A stretch of 64,000 nucleotides of DNA from contig JACMZG010000008.1 of the NCBI GenBank assembly GCA_018340805.1, forward strand, positions 30,579,847 through 30,643,846, written 5' to 3'. The position numbers and the translations under genes are program-made. The notes under the pieces were generated by a model that had not been told where the DNA came from, made no database searches, and saw only the letters and a program-made list of their open reading frames with translations. Origin of the DNA: Microvelia longipes. Lineage: Eukaryota > Arthropoda > Insecta > Hemiptera > Veliidae. Shown here in pieces: positions 28,428 through 38,829 of this stretch; the first letter of the stretch is position 1; each line of letters begins with the position of its first letter.

Positions 28428-28687
28428 CAGCAACATCAACACATGTCAATGCAACCTATGTTAAGTTCATCTCCACCAAGTTCGTCCGGTTGTTCGTCAT
28501 GGTCGAGGTCCTCATGCAGCTCTGGTGATTTATCAAAAGATTGGGAACCAGGAAGTCCACCGGATAGACAGACACTTGCTTTAGATGACCTAATGCCCCA
28601 TAGTCACAATCACAGAAAATTAGAGAGAACCCAATCAGAACCAGCCTCCTCGTCTCATAAACACTCTCAACTCGTCAATGCTTCAAG
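28428..28687 (+). CDS. Tis11: ZFP36/TIS11 family protein, N-terminal coding exon
   Basis: This exon codes for the Ser-rich N-terminal region of a tristetraprolin-type mRNA-decay factor. The upstream boundary is a TTTGTTTCAG acceptor. The exon opens in phase 0 (QQHQHMSMQPML...) and ends TCA AG|GTTGGT at 28687, in phase 2. The split AG+A codon joins it to the next exon to give ...NASRYKTELC, the family's diagnostic lead-in to finger 1. Visible features are a Ser/Cys-rich block (SSSPPSSSGCSSWSRSSC) and RTQSEP, a mode-I 14-3-3 site (R-x-x-S-x-P). In mammalian relatives, phosphorylation by MK2 of comparable sites recruits 14-3-3 and blocks deadenylation. The acceptor is a CAGCAG tandem, so one Gln may be variable. 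Met codons at 28443 and 28449 could start translation if the upstream exons are non-coding. The boundaries are supported by phase and homology across the junction. Confidence 0.93.
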
Positions 28688-31600
28688 GTTGGTTTTGCCT
28701 CTTGCTGACTTTTATTGTAACCAATAAGAAAAAATTGCGTTAATTTGGCACAATTGCTAATTTGTTTCATAGATATTACAATAAATCATATATAAGTAAT
28801 TTTAGGAAAACGTGCAAATTACTGGCGTTATTAACTTATTTAAAATATCTGGACACTAAAAATTTATTCGTTGAAATATTAAGTCCTACGTCGTAATTGC
28901 TTTTCTACCCTTTAGGGTTCAAGTTTTAAAGTAAACAATTTTATAAAACTTATAATTGATGTAAATCAATTTCGAACTTTAAAATAATATCAGTTTTTAA
29001 TTAGATACTAAAAATGATTTTATAATGAGTTCTCTCTTGGAATGAATCTTGCAGTAGTTGATTATTTTACCTTACTTTCAAAGCGTTTATTAGAAGGGTT
29101 AAAAATATTTATAGAAATAAACCAATATAACATTTTCTGATTTACTTCCAAGTTTTTTCCAGTCTATCTTTAAACGGATTTATTTTTAATTTTAAAATGT
29201 TCTATGGGGTATAAATGGTATTAATTTTAATGAAAATGTAATAAGGCCTTTTTTGGTATCTTTGATGTTATTTCTTATTCTATTTTCTCTTCTTAATATC
29301 TCTACCTCTAAATCATTTGTAGAAGACTTGATTTAATTGTTGTTTTACTTTTTATTACATTCGGAGGAACTTTTAAAAGAAATACTGGTCTGAAATCAAG
29401 ACCAGATTTCAATAAGACAAGAACTTATTACAGAAGTTTAACATTCGTGTTAAGTATGTTTTAAGACCCCGCCGCTTTCAATCAAGAAAAAGAGAAAACA
29501 TGCTGTTTTTCTTTAGACATAAAAAGGTATTGCTTTAAGCATGTTTTTGTGGGGTTCATTTTAGAGTCGCATATAGTGATTTTTTATGTTCGCTTTTATG
29601 CTATTGCAGAAACTAATTTATCAGGTAATAAACAATATCGTTTATAAACATATGCGTTTAACTCATGCTTATGTTAAGGCTTGTTCACCATCTTAGACAC
29701 ATTTAGTATTATTTCTTCAACGTTCTTAAAGCAATTTTTGTTTTCTACTATCTTATTATTACGTCTTAGTTTCAAATGACTAATTTTTATTTTTGTTAGT
29801 TTTCCATTTTTTATTTCTTAATGACTTTCTGATTGTAACAGTGTTAGTGCATTATGTTATTTTTTCGCATTTAGAACTATATGCGGGTATGATAACCTTG
29901 GTGAATAATAATTTCCAGACTTTTTATTTCCGTTGGATTTTTATTTTTTGTTAACTGTCCTTGAACGTTTCTTACTTGCAGACACTGGTTGTAGTTTTAG
30001 TCATTCATGAGGGCTCCTATAAGGCTTTGATGCATTCTTTATTAAGTAGCAATTATATTACAAGTAAACTTTCTGAAACACATGTTTATGTAAACAAGGT
30101 TTAATTGTGACAAGCCTATTGTCTTCCTGTCATAAATACAATAATATAAGTCTAAAGCACCGTCTTTAGACTTTAATTATATGTTTGTTAAATTCACTTA
30201 GCTCTAAATATAATAATTAAAATTAAATGACAACGAGAGTCATATCTTGTTATATATTTATTTCTATTCAACGTTTTTATTACCTAATCTTTTGTATTTA
30301 AATTTTTATCTCTGATTTTCCTAATAAAAAAAACAGCTTATTCCAGATTTTGATTTTATTACCTAATTCATTAAATAATTTTACTACTTTATTTACAAAA
30401 CAGGGGTACAATAAGTTATCAAAGCAATTGTCCTATTTATACTTATTTTTGAAGTTAATTAATGAATAAATTTTAACTATTATTCTACCTCCAAGGAACA
30501 GAATTTCGTTGCAGGCATTAAATTTTACTTTGTACCAGCTGTCTGCAAAGAAGATTCTTTACAGCCTTACTATATTCATTTTTCTTTTTGGTTTATTGTA
30601 GAATGTGTCTTTCTTTCTGGTCTTCTATAAATATTGACAAAAACGAATTTATAACATTTAGAGGATTTTTATATTTATTTTTTAAATATATATTTTAAGT
30701 CTAAATTTATAGAGGCTTTATTTATTTTACACAGGTGCTTATCTTAAGGTATACGTTTCGTATATAATTTTTAATTGGTTACAAATTAAAATATATAATA
30801 TTTCCATATTTTTGCTGTTAAAGTCAAGTAAAATAGACATTTTTTAGTAAGAGCATTAAAACAATAGGATTAACTCAAACAAATACTTTTTGTATATTTA
30901 TTTATTTTTGTAATTTTTATGAATATCCCTTTTTAATTTTAATACCCGTACTAAAATATTTAATAAACAAGAAGGGTTTAAAATTCAACGAAGGTACTTA
31001 CTTTATTAAATCCACATTTGCCCTGGCTTTACCTAAAGTAGAAAAAAATTCGAAAAAAGAAATATTTTGAATTCTTTCCTTAATTAAAAAATATCACTTT
31101 CCTCTTTTTATTTTTGCTGGAAAGTCGTGTGCTGGTATTAAAAACTTTCAAAATCGTTACTAAATATTCTCATGCTTTGTAAACATTTGTTTTTTAAATA
31201 TATAATCTTTTACAATTAATTTAACTTAACATTGCGTAAGGAAAACTTTTTACGCTACTTTGAGTCAAATATTTTAAAAAAGTTCAATAAAAAAATAAGC
31301 ATTTGTAAGATAAAAATAGTATTAATATGATTAATAACTGTTTTCTATATTTTAATGACTTGAACTTTTACCTTTTTGACAGGGTTAAATTTTTGATGTA
31401 AGGAAAGGTAAAATATTATTCATTAAAAAAAGTTTAAACTAGTACGGCGTGTAATATTTAAGGTCAGTGAGGGTGGCATACCAGTGTAACTTTTTTAGAA
31501 ATACTTTGATACGTGCTTAGAGAGAAAAATACTTTTTTATGAATTATGTTGTAATAATCGATTTTTATTATAATTTCTTAAACAGATGTAGTATAAATTT

Positions 31601-32344
31601 ATATTTTTGTGCTACAAAGTACGTGGATTTCTAGAAATGTAGAAATAGTTCCTTCTTTAATTTAATCTTATTTATTTATAATAAAATATTTATATTCCAG
31701 TTTTAACATATCACGTAATATTGAATAAATAATATTTTTGACCTAATACTTTTTGGATTTAATAATATTATCGTATTTTATAGTTACTTTTATTTCTTTT
31801 TATGAATTATATTAACTTCTACGTTTATGTTATGTTTCTTCAAACTATTTCTTAATATTTAATGTAATAAAAGAATTTTAAAAAAATAGTTTTTGCTGAC
31901 ATTTCACAAGCAATCAATTTGTTTTTATATTCCCCTTTAAATGATATATATTTATGTAATTTTTTAAATAATGTATTTTTCTATTGACTATATTTTAAAG
32001 ATTTTAATACGCATGTGATCTTTATTTCTTAAAATATTGATTTATTAATTACTCGACTTGCTTGTGTATAGATCCTCCTAACTTTCTTAAAAACATTTCT
32101 CCACCCATTTTGTTTTTCATAAAGAGAATAATTTTCATAAATTAACGAAATGTCTTGATTATTTTTTATCTCTCTTTAATTCTTTCTTTTAGTTCTATCT
32201 TTATGTTTCAAAAACATAACCCATTAAAAAGTGATTTGCCTTTCTAAACTGCCTTTTAATTAAGTTTAAATATAATGGTTACTATATTTTTTTCATCACA
32301 AAATTATCTACGTTATTAAATATTTTATACTTCTAGATTTTTAT

Positions 32345-32428
<84 letters not shown>
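32345..32428. repeat. (TA)n microsatellite
   Basis: About 84 bp of TA dinucleotides, passing directly into a (TTTA)n tract. Length is likely polymorphic and may be misassembled. Confidence 0.95.
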
Positions 32429-32432
<4 letters not shown>

Positions 32433-32485
32433 TATTTATTTATTTATTTATTTATTATTTATTTATTTATTTATTTATTTTATAT
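32429..32485. repeat. (TTTA)n microsatellite
   Basis: Tandem TTTA units with one interruption near 32455. In the sense strand of the pre-mRNA it reads as overlapping UUAUUUAUU nonamers, the binding sequence of the protein this gene encodes. It is a simple repeat, so that match may be fortuitous. Confidence 0.95.
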
Positions 32486-32540
32486 TTATATATTCTTAAT
32501 AATATTTAGTGAATTGATTATATTCTTTCATTGGAGTTTA

Positions 32541-32796
32541 ATAGTATATTATGCTACTAGGCAGCAAAATGGAATTTTGCAGACGAGTTTTATAAATTTG
32601 CCCCGAGCCGAAGGCGAGGGTGGGCTATGGAAATTACCTGCAGAGGCGTAAGCCGAGGCAGTAATTAACCCATTTGACAGACGAGGCGAAGCCGAGGCTG
32701 GCAAATGGCGAATTACCTGCAGAGGCGTAAGCCGAGGCAGGTAATTAATTGCACGAGTCTGCAATGTTTCCTTTGCTGCATAGTAGCATATACTAT
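32541..32796. mobile_element. 256-bp MITE-like inverted-repeat element with internal hairpins
   Basis: Terminal inverted repeats run inward from 32541 (ATAGTATATTATGCTACTAG) and 32796 (ATAGTATATGCTACTATG on the other strand) and continue imperfectly for about 45 bp through GCAGCAAA and TTGCAGAC. TTTA flanks both ends (32537-32540 and 32797-32800), a likely target-site duplication; a TTA reading would suit PIF/Harbinger. Inside are three hairpins (32632-32666, 32670-32708, 32711-32746) with a shared GGCGTAAGCC or GGCGAAGCC core. G+C content is far above its surroundings. No transposase is encoded. Confidence 0.75.
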
Positions 32797-35344
32797 TTTA
32801 TCTACTAACGGCAGAAAAAATACACAAGAGATTGTTTTAAATACTTGCTGCGAGATTTTATAGGCAGTAAAGACTGCTTTGAAGTAGATGCAACGCTGAC
32901 AATATCAGGTGGAGTGTGGTCCAATAACTCGTCAATGTCAAAATGTTTGTATCTTTATTCACTTCACTGTTGTTCTCACTCATTATGTTTTAGTAACTTA
33001 ACTTTAGTTTTTGAAAACGTTCTATTTTAACTTTATATACTTAAACTACATATAACAACATGAAATACAAAATCTGACGACTTAAACATTAAAAATCTGT
33101 CGATTCATAAACAGCTGGTAAATAATTTAATTTAATGCCAAAATTATCAGTGTTGCCAATTTGTTTCCAAAACATTATATATTATTAGATAAACAAATAT
33201 TAAAACATTTAATAATAATATCGTAATTTTAAGTAAATAAAGAAAGTTACATACTAGAAACAAGCTAGAATAAATCATAGTTTACAAAATAAAACAATAC
33301 CGAAATTCACGCAATAATTTGTAAAATAATAACCTCCGCTCATTCATTTTCCCGCCTAGGGAGTTTTGACTTTTTTCCCATGTTATTTAAATGAGCCATA
33401 ACTCCCTAGTACTTTTTCATTACCAAAACATTTTGCGTACTGTTTGAAACATTTTGGCGTACTGTTTTAAAATATTTCCCGTATTGTTTGACAGAGCAGG
33501 TAAATGACATTTTGCAGCTTAAAAAAACAGTGCAGTAATGGCTAATTTGCTGCCGTGAGCATTTAAACTTATTTTTCTACTAGTTTTAGTTACATTATTT
33601 GTGTCAATAAATAATTAAATCCTTAAAATTTTGGAGTTTTATCTTTTTCTTATGTTGGCCATTTGTTGCTTAATATAACCAGTTAAAGTTATGACGGTTG
33701 TTTTATATTTTAGAGGAAATGCATAAAAAATATTTAAAAATAATTGTCAAGATATTGTCAATGGACAAATTTCACTTTTATATGGACGTGAATTGTGTAT
33801 TGTTTTGATCCAATGTAATATGATTACATATCGTAATATAAAAACATAGATAGTTATTAAAGGTTTGATTTCCTGACTGATTATTTCACCTGATTCGACC
33901 TGATTGTTCTGTCTCACTGTGTCTGTGTTACGCTGGCTGAATATTATCTTGGACACGGAGTGGGGAGTTGCGTAATCTGAATAAAATGTGTAACATTCAT
34001 TTTTTAATATCCTGGGACTGGGAAAATTGGAGCTATTATTATCTTTAATTTTTAACTAAATAATTTTTTTCCTCGACAACTCTATTACGAAGTAAGGTAA
34101 TAAAAAAATAATAAAAATATGAAACAATTTTAATAACTAAAATCTAAGATCAAGAAAATAAAATTAGAGTTTTTGACTCATAAAACTTTGTAAAATAATT
34201 TAAATAAATATAAAGGATCCATGAATATTATAACTTATACATTTCTTTAAAATATACTAATATAAAATTAATTTTACTTAACATAGAGCAATTTATAATT
34301 ATACTTTTAGTTAAAATTTGGATTTTCTTAGTCTTTTAATAATTATTTAAGAGCTTTACTTTAAGAATATTGTATATAATGCTAAATATTGTAATATCAT
34401 GCTCTTATATTACTAAACTTAATGCATTAATAAGAATAGACGAAATTTAAGAAAGAACAGTTTATTATTTTACTTGGTATTTTCTTAATTTTTTTTTAAT
34501 GATGGAAAAATTTTAATAAATTTTTTATAAAATACGTAGCTCAGTGTTGTCTCATTACGTTTCTGCCTTTTCATTTTATAGTTTTCGTAATATATACCGT
34601 GTATAGTTCACAGTGTAATTCTTTTATTTTTTCTAAGAGTGTGACCTCCGTTTTCGTCACGCAAAGGCACCAGTCATGCGTGGCTTTACTGATAAATATA
34701 ATCTAAACAAAGACCTGAGAAAATAACAATTTTATAATTGTATATAGTGTTATTGCCTGTAAACAAGATATATAATTTTGCTTAGTATAATCTTTAAATT
34801 TTACATGAAGTTGTAAAAAATATTAAGGCCTAATGAGATGCATAATTTTATTGTTTTAATTATCAATAAATCTTATTATTACTATCATAACTTTTTGAAC
34901 ATTGTTTTTACTTTTAATTGTATATCTGTTTTTCTTATTTGCCACTGGTTTTTTTCTTATTTCCTCCTGTGTATTTGTAAAATAATAGTAAAAGCAAGGT
35001 TGTTTAATTTAGACGTTCATACCACTTGACCCTACCCTAATAAAGTTAATAGTGTTTCTTGAAATGTTAGTTATCTGTCTTAAAGTTTATGACGTTCATT
35101 ATATATTTAGTTTTGCTGTCTAGTCAGTTAGTTCTTTGATTTCAATAGCGTTATATTACCCAGATACTACTTATAACATAAGTGGTTATGAGTTAAAAAA
35201 ATATAACTTGTCTGCAACATAGTCTTAAGGATTTCATTTATGCTATCATGTGAATAAGCTCTATAAAACATTGAATGTATTCTAATTAGCTTTAGTTTAA
35301 GTTGATTTACGTTTTTATAATTTTTTATTTATTTTTTGTTACAG

Positions 35345-35732
35345 ATACAAGACGGAACTGTGCCGACCTTTCGAGGAGTCTGGAAGCTGCAAATACGGTG
35401 ATAAATGTCAATTTGCTCATGGAGAGAACGAGCTAAGAGGTCTCGCAAGACACCCAAAATACAAAACCGAACCATGCCGCACATTTCACACAGTGGGTTT
35501 CTGTCCTTACGGACCAAGATGTCATTTTATTCACAATGCTGATGAAACAAGACGAAGCCCACCCCCGAAAAGGCAAACATCTCCCGTACCTACGTCTCCC
35601 TTTACTCCTCCTCATTCCCCTCCACCCCAGCCACCACTAAGTCCAGATACAAGACTTCCTGTCTTCAATAGGATCTCTGCTCCTCCTACTCCTTTTTACG
35701 CTCCTATTCGCTTGGGTGAACTGCTCGCATAA
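35345..35732 (+). CDS. Tis11: ZFP36/TIS11 family protein, zinc-finger and C-terminal exon
   Basis: This exon codes for the RNA-binding and effector half of a protein that binds AU-rich 3' UTRs and recruits the CCR4-NOT deadenylase. Finger 1 runs from 35361 to 35420 and finger 2 from 35475 to 35534. Both are exact C-x8-C-x5-C-x3-H, separated by the standard 18 residues. The lead-ins are RYKTEL (completed by the previous exon) and KYKTEP; the second usually reads YKTEL or YKTEY. A Ser/Pro-rich linker of about 40 residues follows. Next comes RLPVFNRIS (35652-35678), the conserved C-terminal CNOT1-binding motif. The exon ends in a 19-residue tail ([17 protein letters not shown] included) and TAA at 35730-35732. 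The spacer between fingers and CNOT1 motif is far shorter than in the fly protein, which has a low-complexity stretch of well over 100 residues there. The frame is intact throughout. Protein length is about 210 residues from Met 28443, or about 242-253 with the candidate upstream exons. Confidence 0.97.
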
Positions 35733-35899
35733 ACCTCGTACCGTCTTCCTCTCTCCCAAATTCATCTATCCATCCCTTGTACATAACTTCCAAACGTTTC
35801 TCGGTTTTTTCCTTGTGTTCCCCCAAATCTTTTTTAAAGACATGTTCTTTTCTAATATATTTTTTAAACAAAGAAGACTTAATACTTTTTGTTTTTAAA

Positions 35900-35906
35900 T
35901 ATTTAT
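35900..35906 (+). promoter_or_regulatory. AU-rich element (UAUUUAU)
   Basis: A UAUUUAU heptamer 168 nt after the stop codon. ZFP36-family fingers bind UAUUUAU, one UAUU half-site per finger. Confidence 0.5.
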
Positions 35907-36048
35907 TTTATTGACTTAATTAATTTTGTATATGATTATTTTTACCTCAGCCCTGTGTTACTTGCCTTTTTATTGTGTTAATAATAATTTTTTCATTCAT
36001 ATCCGTACCGAGAGACACGACTGTATTTTTGTATATTTTCGTTTAAGT

Positions 36049-36057
36049 TTATTTATT
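36049..36057 (+). promoter_or_regulatory. AU-rich element nonamer (UUAUUUAUU)
   Basis: An exact UUAUUUAUU nonamer within TTTATTTATTTAT (36048-36060), 317 nt after the stop codon. It is the optimal ZFP36-family binding site, so the transcript can plausibly be bound by its own product. Confidence 0.6.
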
Positions 36058-36844
36058 TATCAGTCGTGTCGATCCCGGCCCCTCATGAGAACCAGTGTTA
36101 TTACTTTCATTCCATATCATCATTTTATACATTTTTTCTACATTTTTATTCTCTATATCACTTTATTGTTGAACCAAGCCTTAGTTCATTAATTTCGCAA
36201 GTAACATGGAATTAAGTGCCTTACAATTACGTTTCACTATCGTTTAATATTTTTATTACTTTGATTTTTCTTCATTATATTTTATTCTTGATTTTTTATA
36301 CTTTTTTTTTTAAAAACTCATTTTAAGATTTTTTAAAATTACTTATTGACCTATTTTTCCTTTTTTTATTATCTCCATTGCTATTCGTTTATTTTTTAGT
36401 AAAAAGCCAAGAAACGACAACTGAGTTTTAATGTGATTTTGTAAATTTAAAAAAAATCCCTCGGCCTGTCCATTATTATATTGTTGTTACTTGAGATTTT
36501 TTTTTATTATTAAGGTTATTGTGTACGAATTAAGTATATTTGATTACCAGCAAGAATTAGTCAATTTATTTCGGGGGAAAACAAATTTAATCTTCTTTTT
36601 TGGTAAGTGGCTCAATTCGGTTTAGATAGTGAAGATGCCCTGAGCTTGGGATCGTTAGATAGCGTCATAGACATTACCCAGTTATGTTTATCACTAAATA
36701 ATGATTAAGTTAATTTAGTATCCAATTTTGGCCATTGTCTAGATGAGATACAAGTTTAAATAATCATTTTAATTTAACTATTACTGGTTCCGGGCATCTC
36801 ACTGGACGCTTAGGAGACAAGTTCTAGGTGACTAAACTCTTCTA

Positions 36845-36860
36845 GCGTCTAGCAAGACGC
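36845..36860 (+). other. Small GC-rich stem-loop in the 3' UTR
   Basis: GCGTCT (36845-36850) and AGACGC (36855-36860) pair perfectly around an AGCA tetraloop, in an otherwise very AT-rich UTR. It could be a structured regulatory element or chance. Confidence 0.4.
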
Positions 36861-37096
36861 AGTAAATCAACACATATTTGATTTACATGCGTTTTTTCTT
36901 CTTCTTCTTCTTGATGTTTAGCTTCAACTATTTCTTACTAATAGAGCTGTTAAACATAAAAGATAATCGAAAATGTATAATTAAATAATTCGATGTGTGT
37001 ATATTGTTTAATTTTCTTTTTATTAAAGCGTGATAAATCTTCAAATATTAATGAGAAAGAAAAAAAATTATGTTTACTTTGTATATCACTGGAATA

Positions 37097-37105
37097 TTAT
37101 TTATT
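37097..37105 (+). promoter_or_regulatory. AU-rich element nonamer (UUAUUUAUU)
   Basis: A second exact UUAUUUAUU nonamer, about 1.37 kb after the stop and upstream of the first AATAAA at 37374. It is inside the transcript if the distal poly(A) signals are used and outside it if the ATTAAA at 37022 is used. Confidence 0.5.
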
Positions 37106-37373
37106 TGTATTTTTTTATAGTAAGTTGTTAATTATTTTTTATTCTCACTTTAAGTATATATTATAAATATATTATTATATTATAAATATTGTATTTATTC
37201 GGACTGGAATGAAGGGTGCAGTTACTAACTTTTTTATACTTTTTCCGATAAAATTATTAATTATCAAGATTATTTTTGTTTCTTCTTCATTTTGTATAGA
37301 TTATAATATAAAAGATATATTAATGTGTTCCCTTTATTAATAATACATGTCTCTTTAAAATTATATTCAAAAT

Positions 37374-37470
37374 AATAAAATCTGTTAATTGTTCAAATAA
37401 AATATTCTATAATAAAAAAAAACTATAAAAATATAAAGATTATTATTTAAAATTACATATATAAAATAAA
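37374..37470 (+). terminator. Poly(A) signal cluster
   Basis: AATAAA hexamers occur at 37374-37379, 37396-37401, 37411-37416 and 37465-37470, with T-rich sequence (TTATTTTTTGTTCTAG) just downstream. These are the first canonical signals after the stop codon. In DNA this AT-rich, AATAAA is common by chance, so the exact cleavage site is uncertain. Confidence 0.5.
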
Positions 37471-37480
37471 GAAATTAATT

Positions 37481-38748
37481 TATTTTTTGTTCTAGTTATT
37501 CGTTAGTAATATAGATGTATGGGGACCTAGCTGGTAGTACAATTATATATTTATTTATTTACAGTTCATACATAAATAAATAAAATATCCTTCCAAATTT
37601 TCATTTTTTAATAAAAAAAATTACAAAAAGTATTTTTTTATTCGTTCAATAAAATAAAATAAAATTTTTAATGCACGAGTTAATTTTCACTAACAAAATA
37701 TTATAATAACAACATATATTATTAAAAAATTGTATTAGTTGATCTAAAAGATAAAATTAAAATTATTTAAAATAAATTTTGAAAAAATCAAATTCCTTCA
37801 TAAAAATGATTCTTCTAATCTGCATATGATTGAATTCTGGCATGAATCATAAATATATTCTTTTACTACTTTGTTAACTGATCCTCACATCTAGTGAAAT
37901 TGTAACACTTTCAGAATTCATTAATTTGGGGTAATAAGTAAATTTATAAAATTTAATTTTTTAATTGATGTGATACAATAAAGACAGTTTCATCTTTACA
38001 ATTCTTGTTAATATTTTTTTCTTTTTTTTCATAAAATGTTTCTTAAATTTGGAATACTTTAGAAGTTTTTTTCTTTTTAAAAAAGAGCGCTTTTGTTTGT
38101 TTTTTTCTTTTGTTTCGTTACATTATTGTTTTTTAAATGAATAAAAGTTCTTTAAAATAAAAGTAACATAATGCTTTGAAAATTATAATATTCTTTTTTT
38201 AGGGGAGAATGTCTTTCAATTTATAAATTTAGGTCGTAAAAATAAAATAAATTATTTAAGATTAAAAACAATAAAATAAGTAAAAGATACCTACTTCAAA
38301 CGCTTTTAATGTATATCCTCTTTCATTTTCAGTCAATATAATTATTCATTATTTGGTGGAAACATTTTCATTTGTGTAAAAATAAATAAATAATAAATTT
38401 TTAATATTATTAAAAATTTATTTTTGAAATATTATTTATCTCAACGAAAGGTTGTATAATGAATTTATTTATGATCTATTCATAAAAATTTCTGTAAATT
38501 CACAAAAATATTTAAAATTATAAATAATAATCTTTAAAAACTTAAATAGTATTTATATGTACAGATAAATGTTTATATTGTAGAATAATCTCAAATAAAA
38601 TATTTACGTATTTATTGTTAGATTTAGAGAGGTGTATTTATGCTATATTTATTCGCTACATTTTACTATATAAAATCTTTTTACAATGTCCATAAGTATT
38701 AATAACACAGAGATAAAATATTGGTAAAGTATATCATGTCAGTGCTTA
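37481..38748. other. AT-rich intergenic DNA
   Basis: No gene seen. Simple A/T runs and a small inverted repeat near 38393-38419. Another TTATTTATT nonamer at 37551-37559 is probably past the 3' end of the zinc-finger gene. Confidence 0.6.
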
Positions 38749-38829
38749 GTTGATGACTCGTAGTAGAGATAGCACCACTGTCGACTCAAAAGGACTGACA
38801 GTGTTGTCTTCCTATGATGAGTCTTTAAT
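38749..38829 (+). ncRNA. Candidate precursor-miRNA-like hairpin
   Basis: Arms 38755-38782 and 38797-38823 fold into a stem of about 27 bp with roughly four mismatches, several G-U pairs and a 14-nt loop (38783-38796). Weaker pairing extends outward to about 38749 and 38829. The length (about 80 nt), imperfect stem and loop size are like an animal pre-miRNA, unlike the near-perfect palindromes of the fold-back elements nearby. The base composition is also less AT-rich than its surroundings. I cannot assign it to a known miRNA family, and it may be an old element remnant. The strand is uncertain because the complement folds similarly. Confidence 0.3.

Larger units (their letters stand above)
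28688..35344 (+). other. Intron 2 of the ZFP36/Tis11 gene
   Basis: A phase-2 intron of 6657 bp between GTTGGT and TTTTTGTTACAG. Most of it is featureless AT-rich DNA. From 32345 to 32800 it holds a (TA)n tract, a (TTTA)n tract and a 256-bp inverted-repeat element with hairpin cores. I see no nested gene. In this family an intron at this position, just before finger 1, separates the N-terminal region from the tandem fingers. Confidence 0.85.
35733..37480 (+). other. Probable 3' UTR of the ZFP36/Tis11 gene
   Basis: There is no open frame after the stop. The sequence contains AU-rich elements (35900-35906, 36049-36057, 37097-37105), a (CTT)5 tract near 36897 and a short GC-rich stem-loop at 36845-36860. 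The first canonical AATAAA is at 37374-37379, followed by others at 37396, 37411 and 37465; an ATTAAA is at 37022. The 3' end is therefore most likely between about 37.4 and 37.5 kb, with shorter forms possible. The extent is inferred from signals only. Confidence 0.6.

Noticed and set aside
32345..32485. Simple repeats considered as a replication origin or scaffold attachment site
   Set aside because: TA/TTTA microsatellites are common here; sequence alone gives no evidence for either role.
35433..35615. Minus-strand frames overlapping the zinc-finger exon
   Set aside because: Shadows of the real plus-strand coding sequence.
35716..36192. Two frames of 60-88 codons just after the stop codon
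   Set aside because: They lie in the 3' UTR with T-rich composition and no homology; readthrough would not be in a conserved frame.
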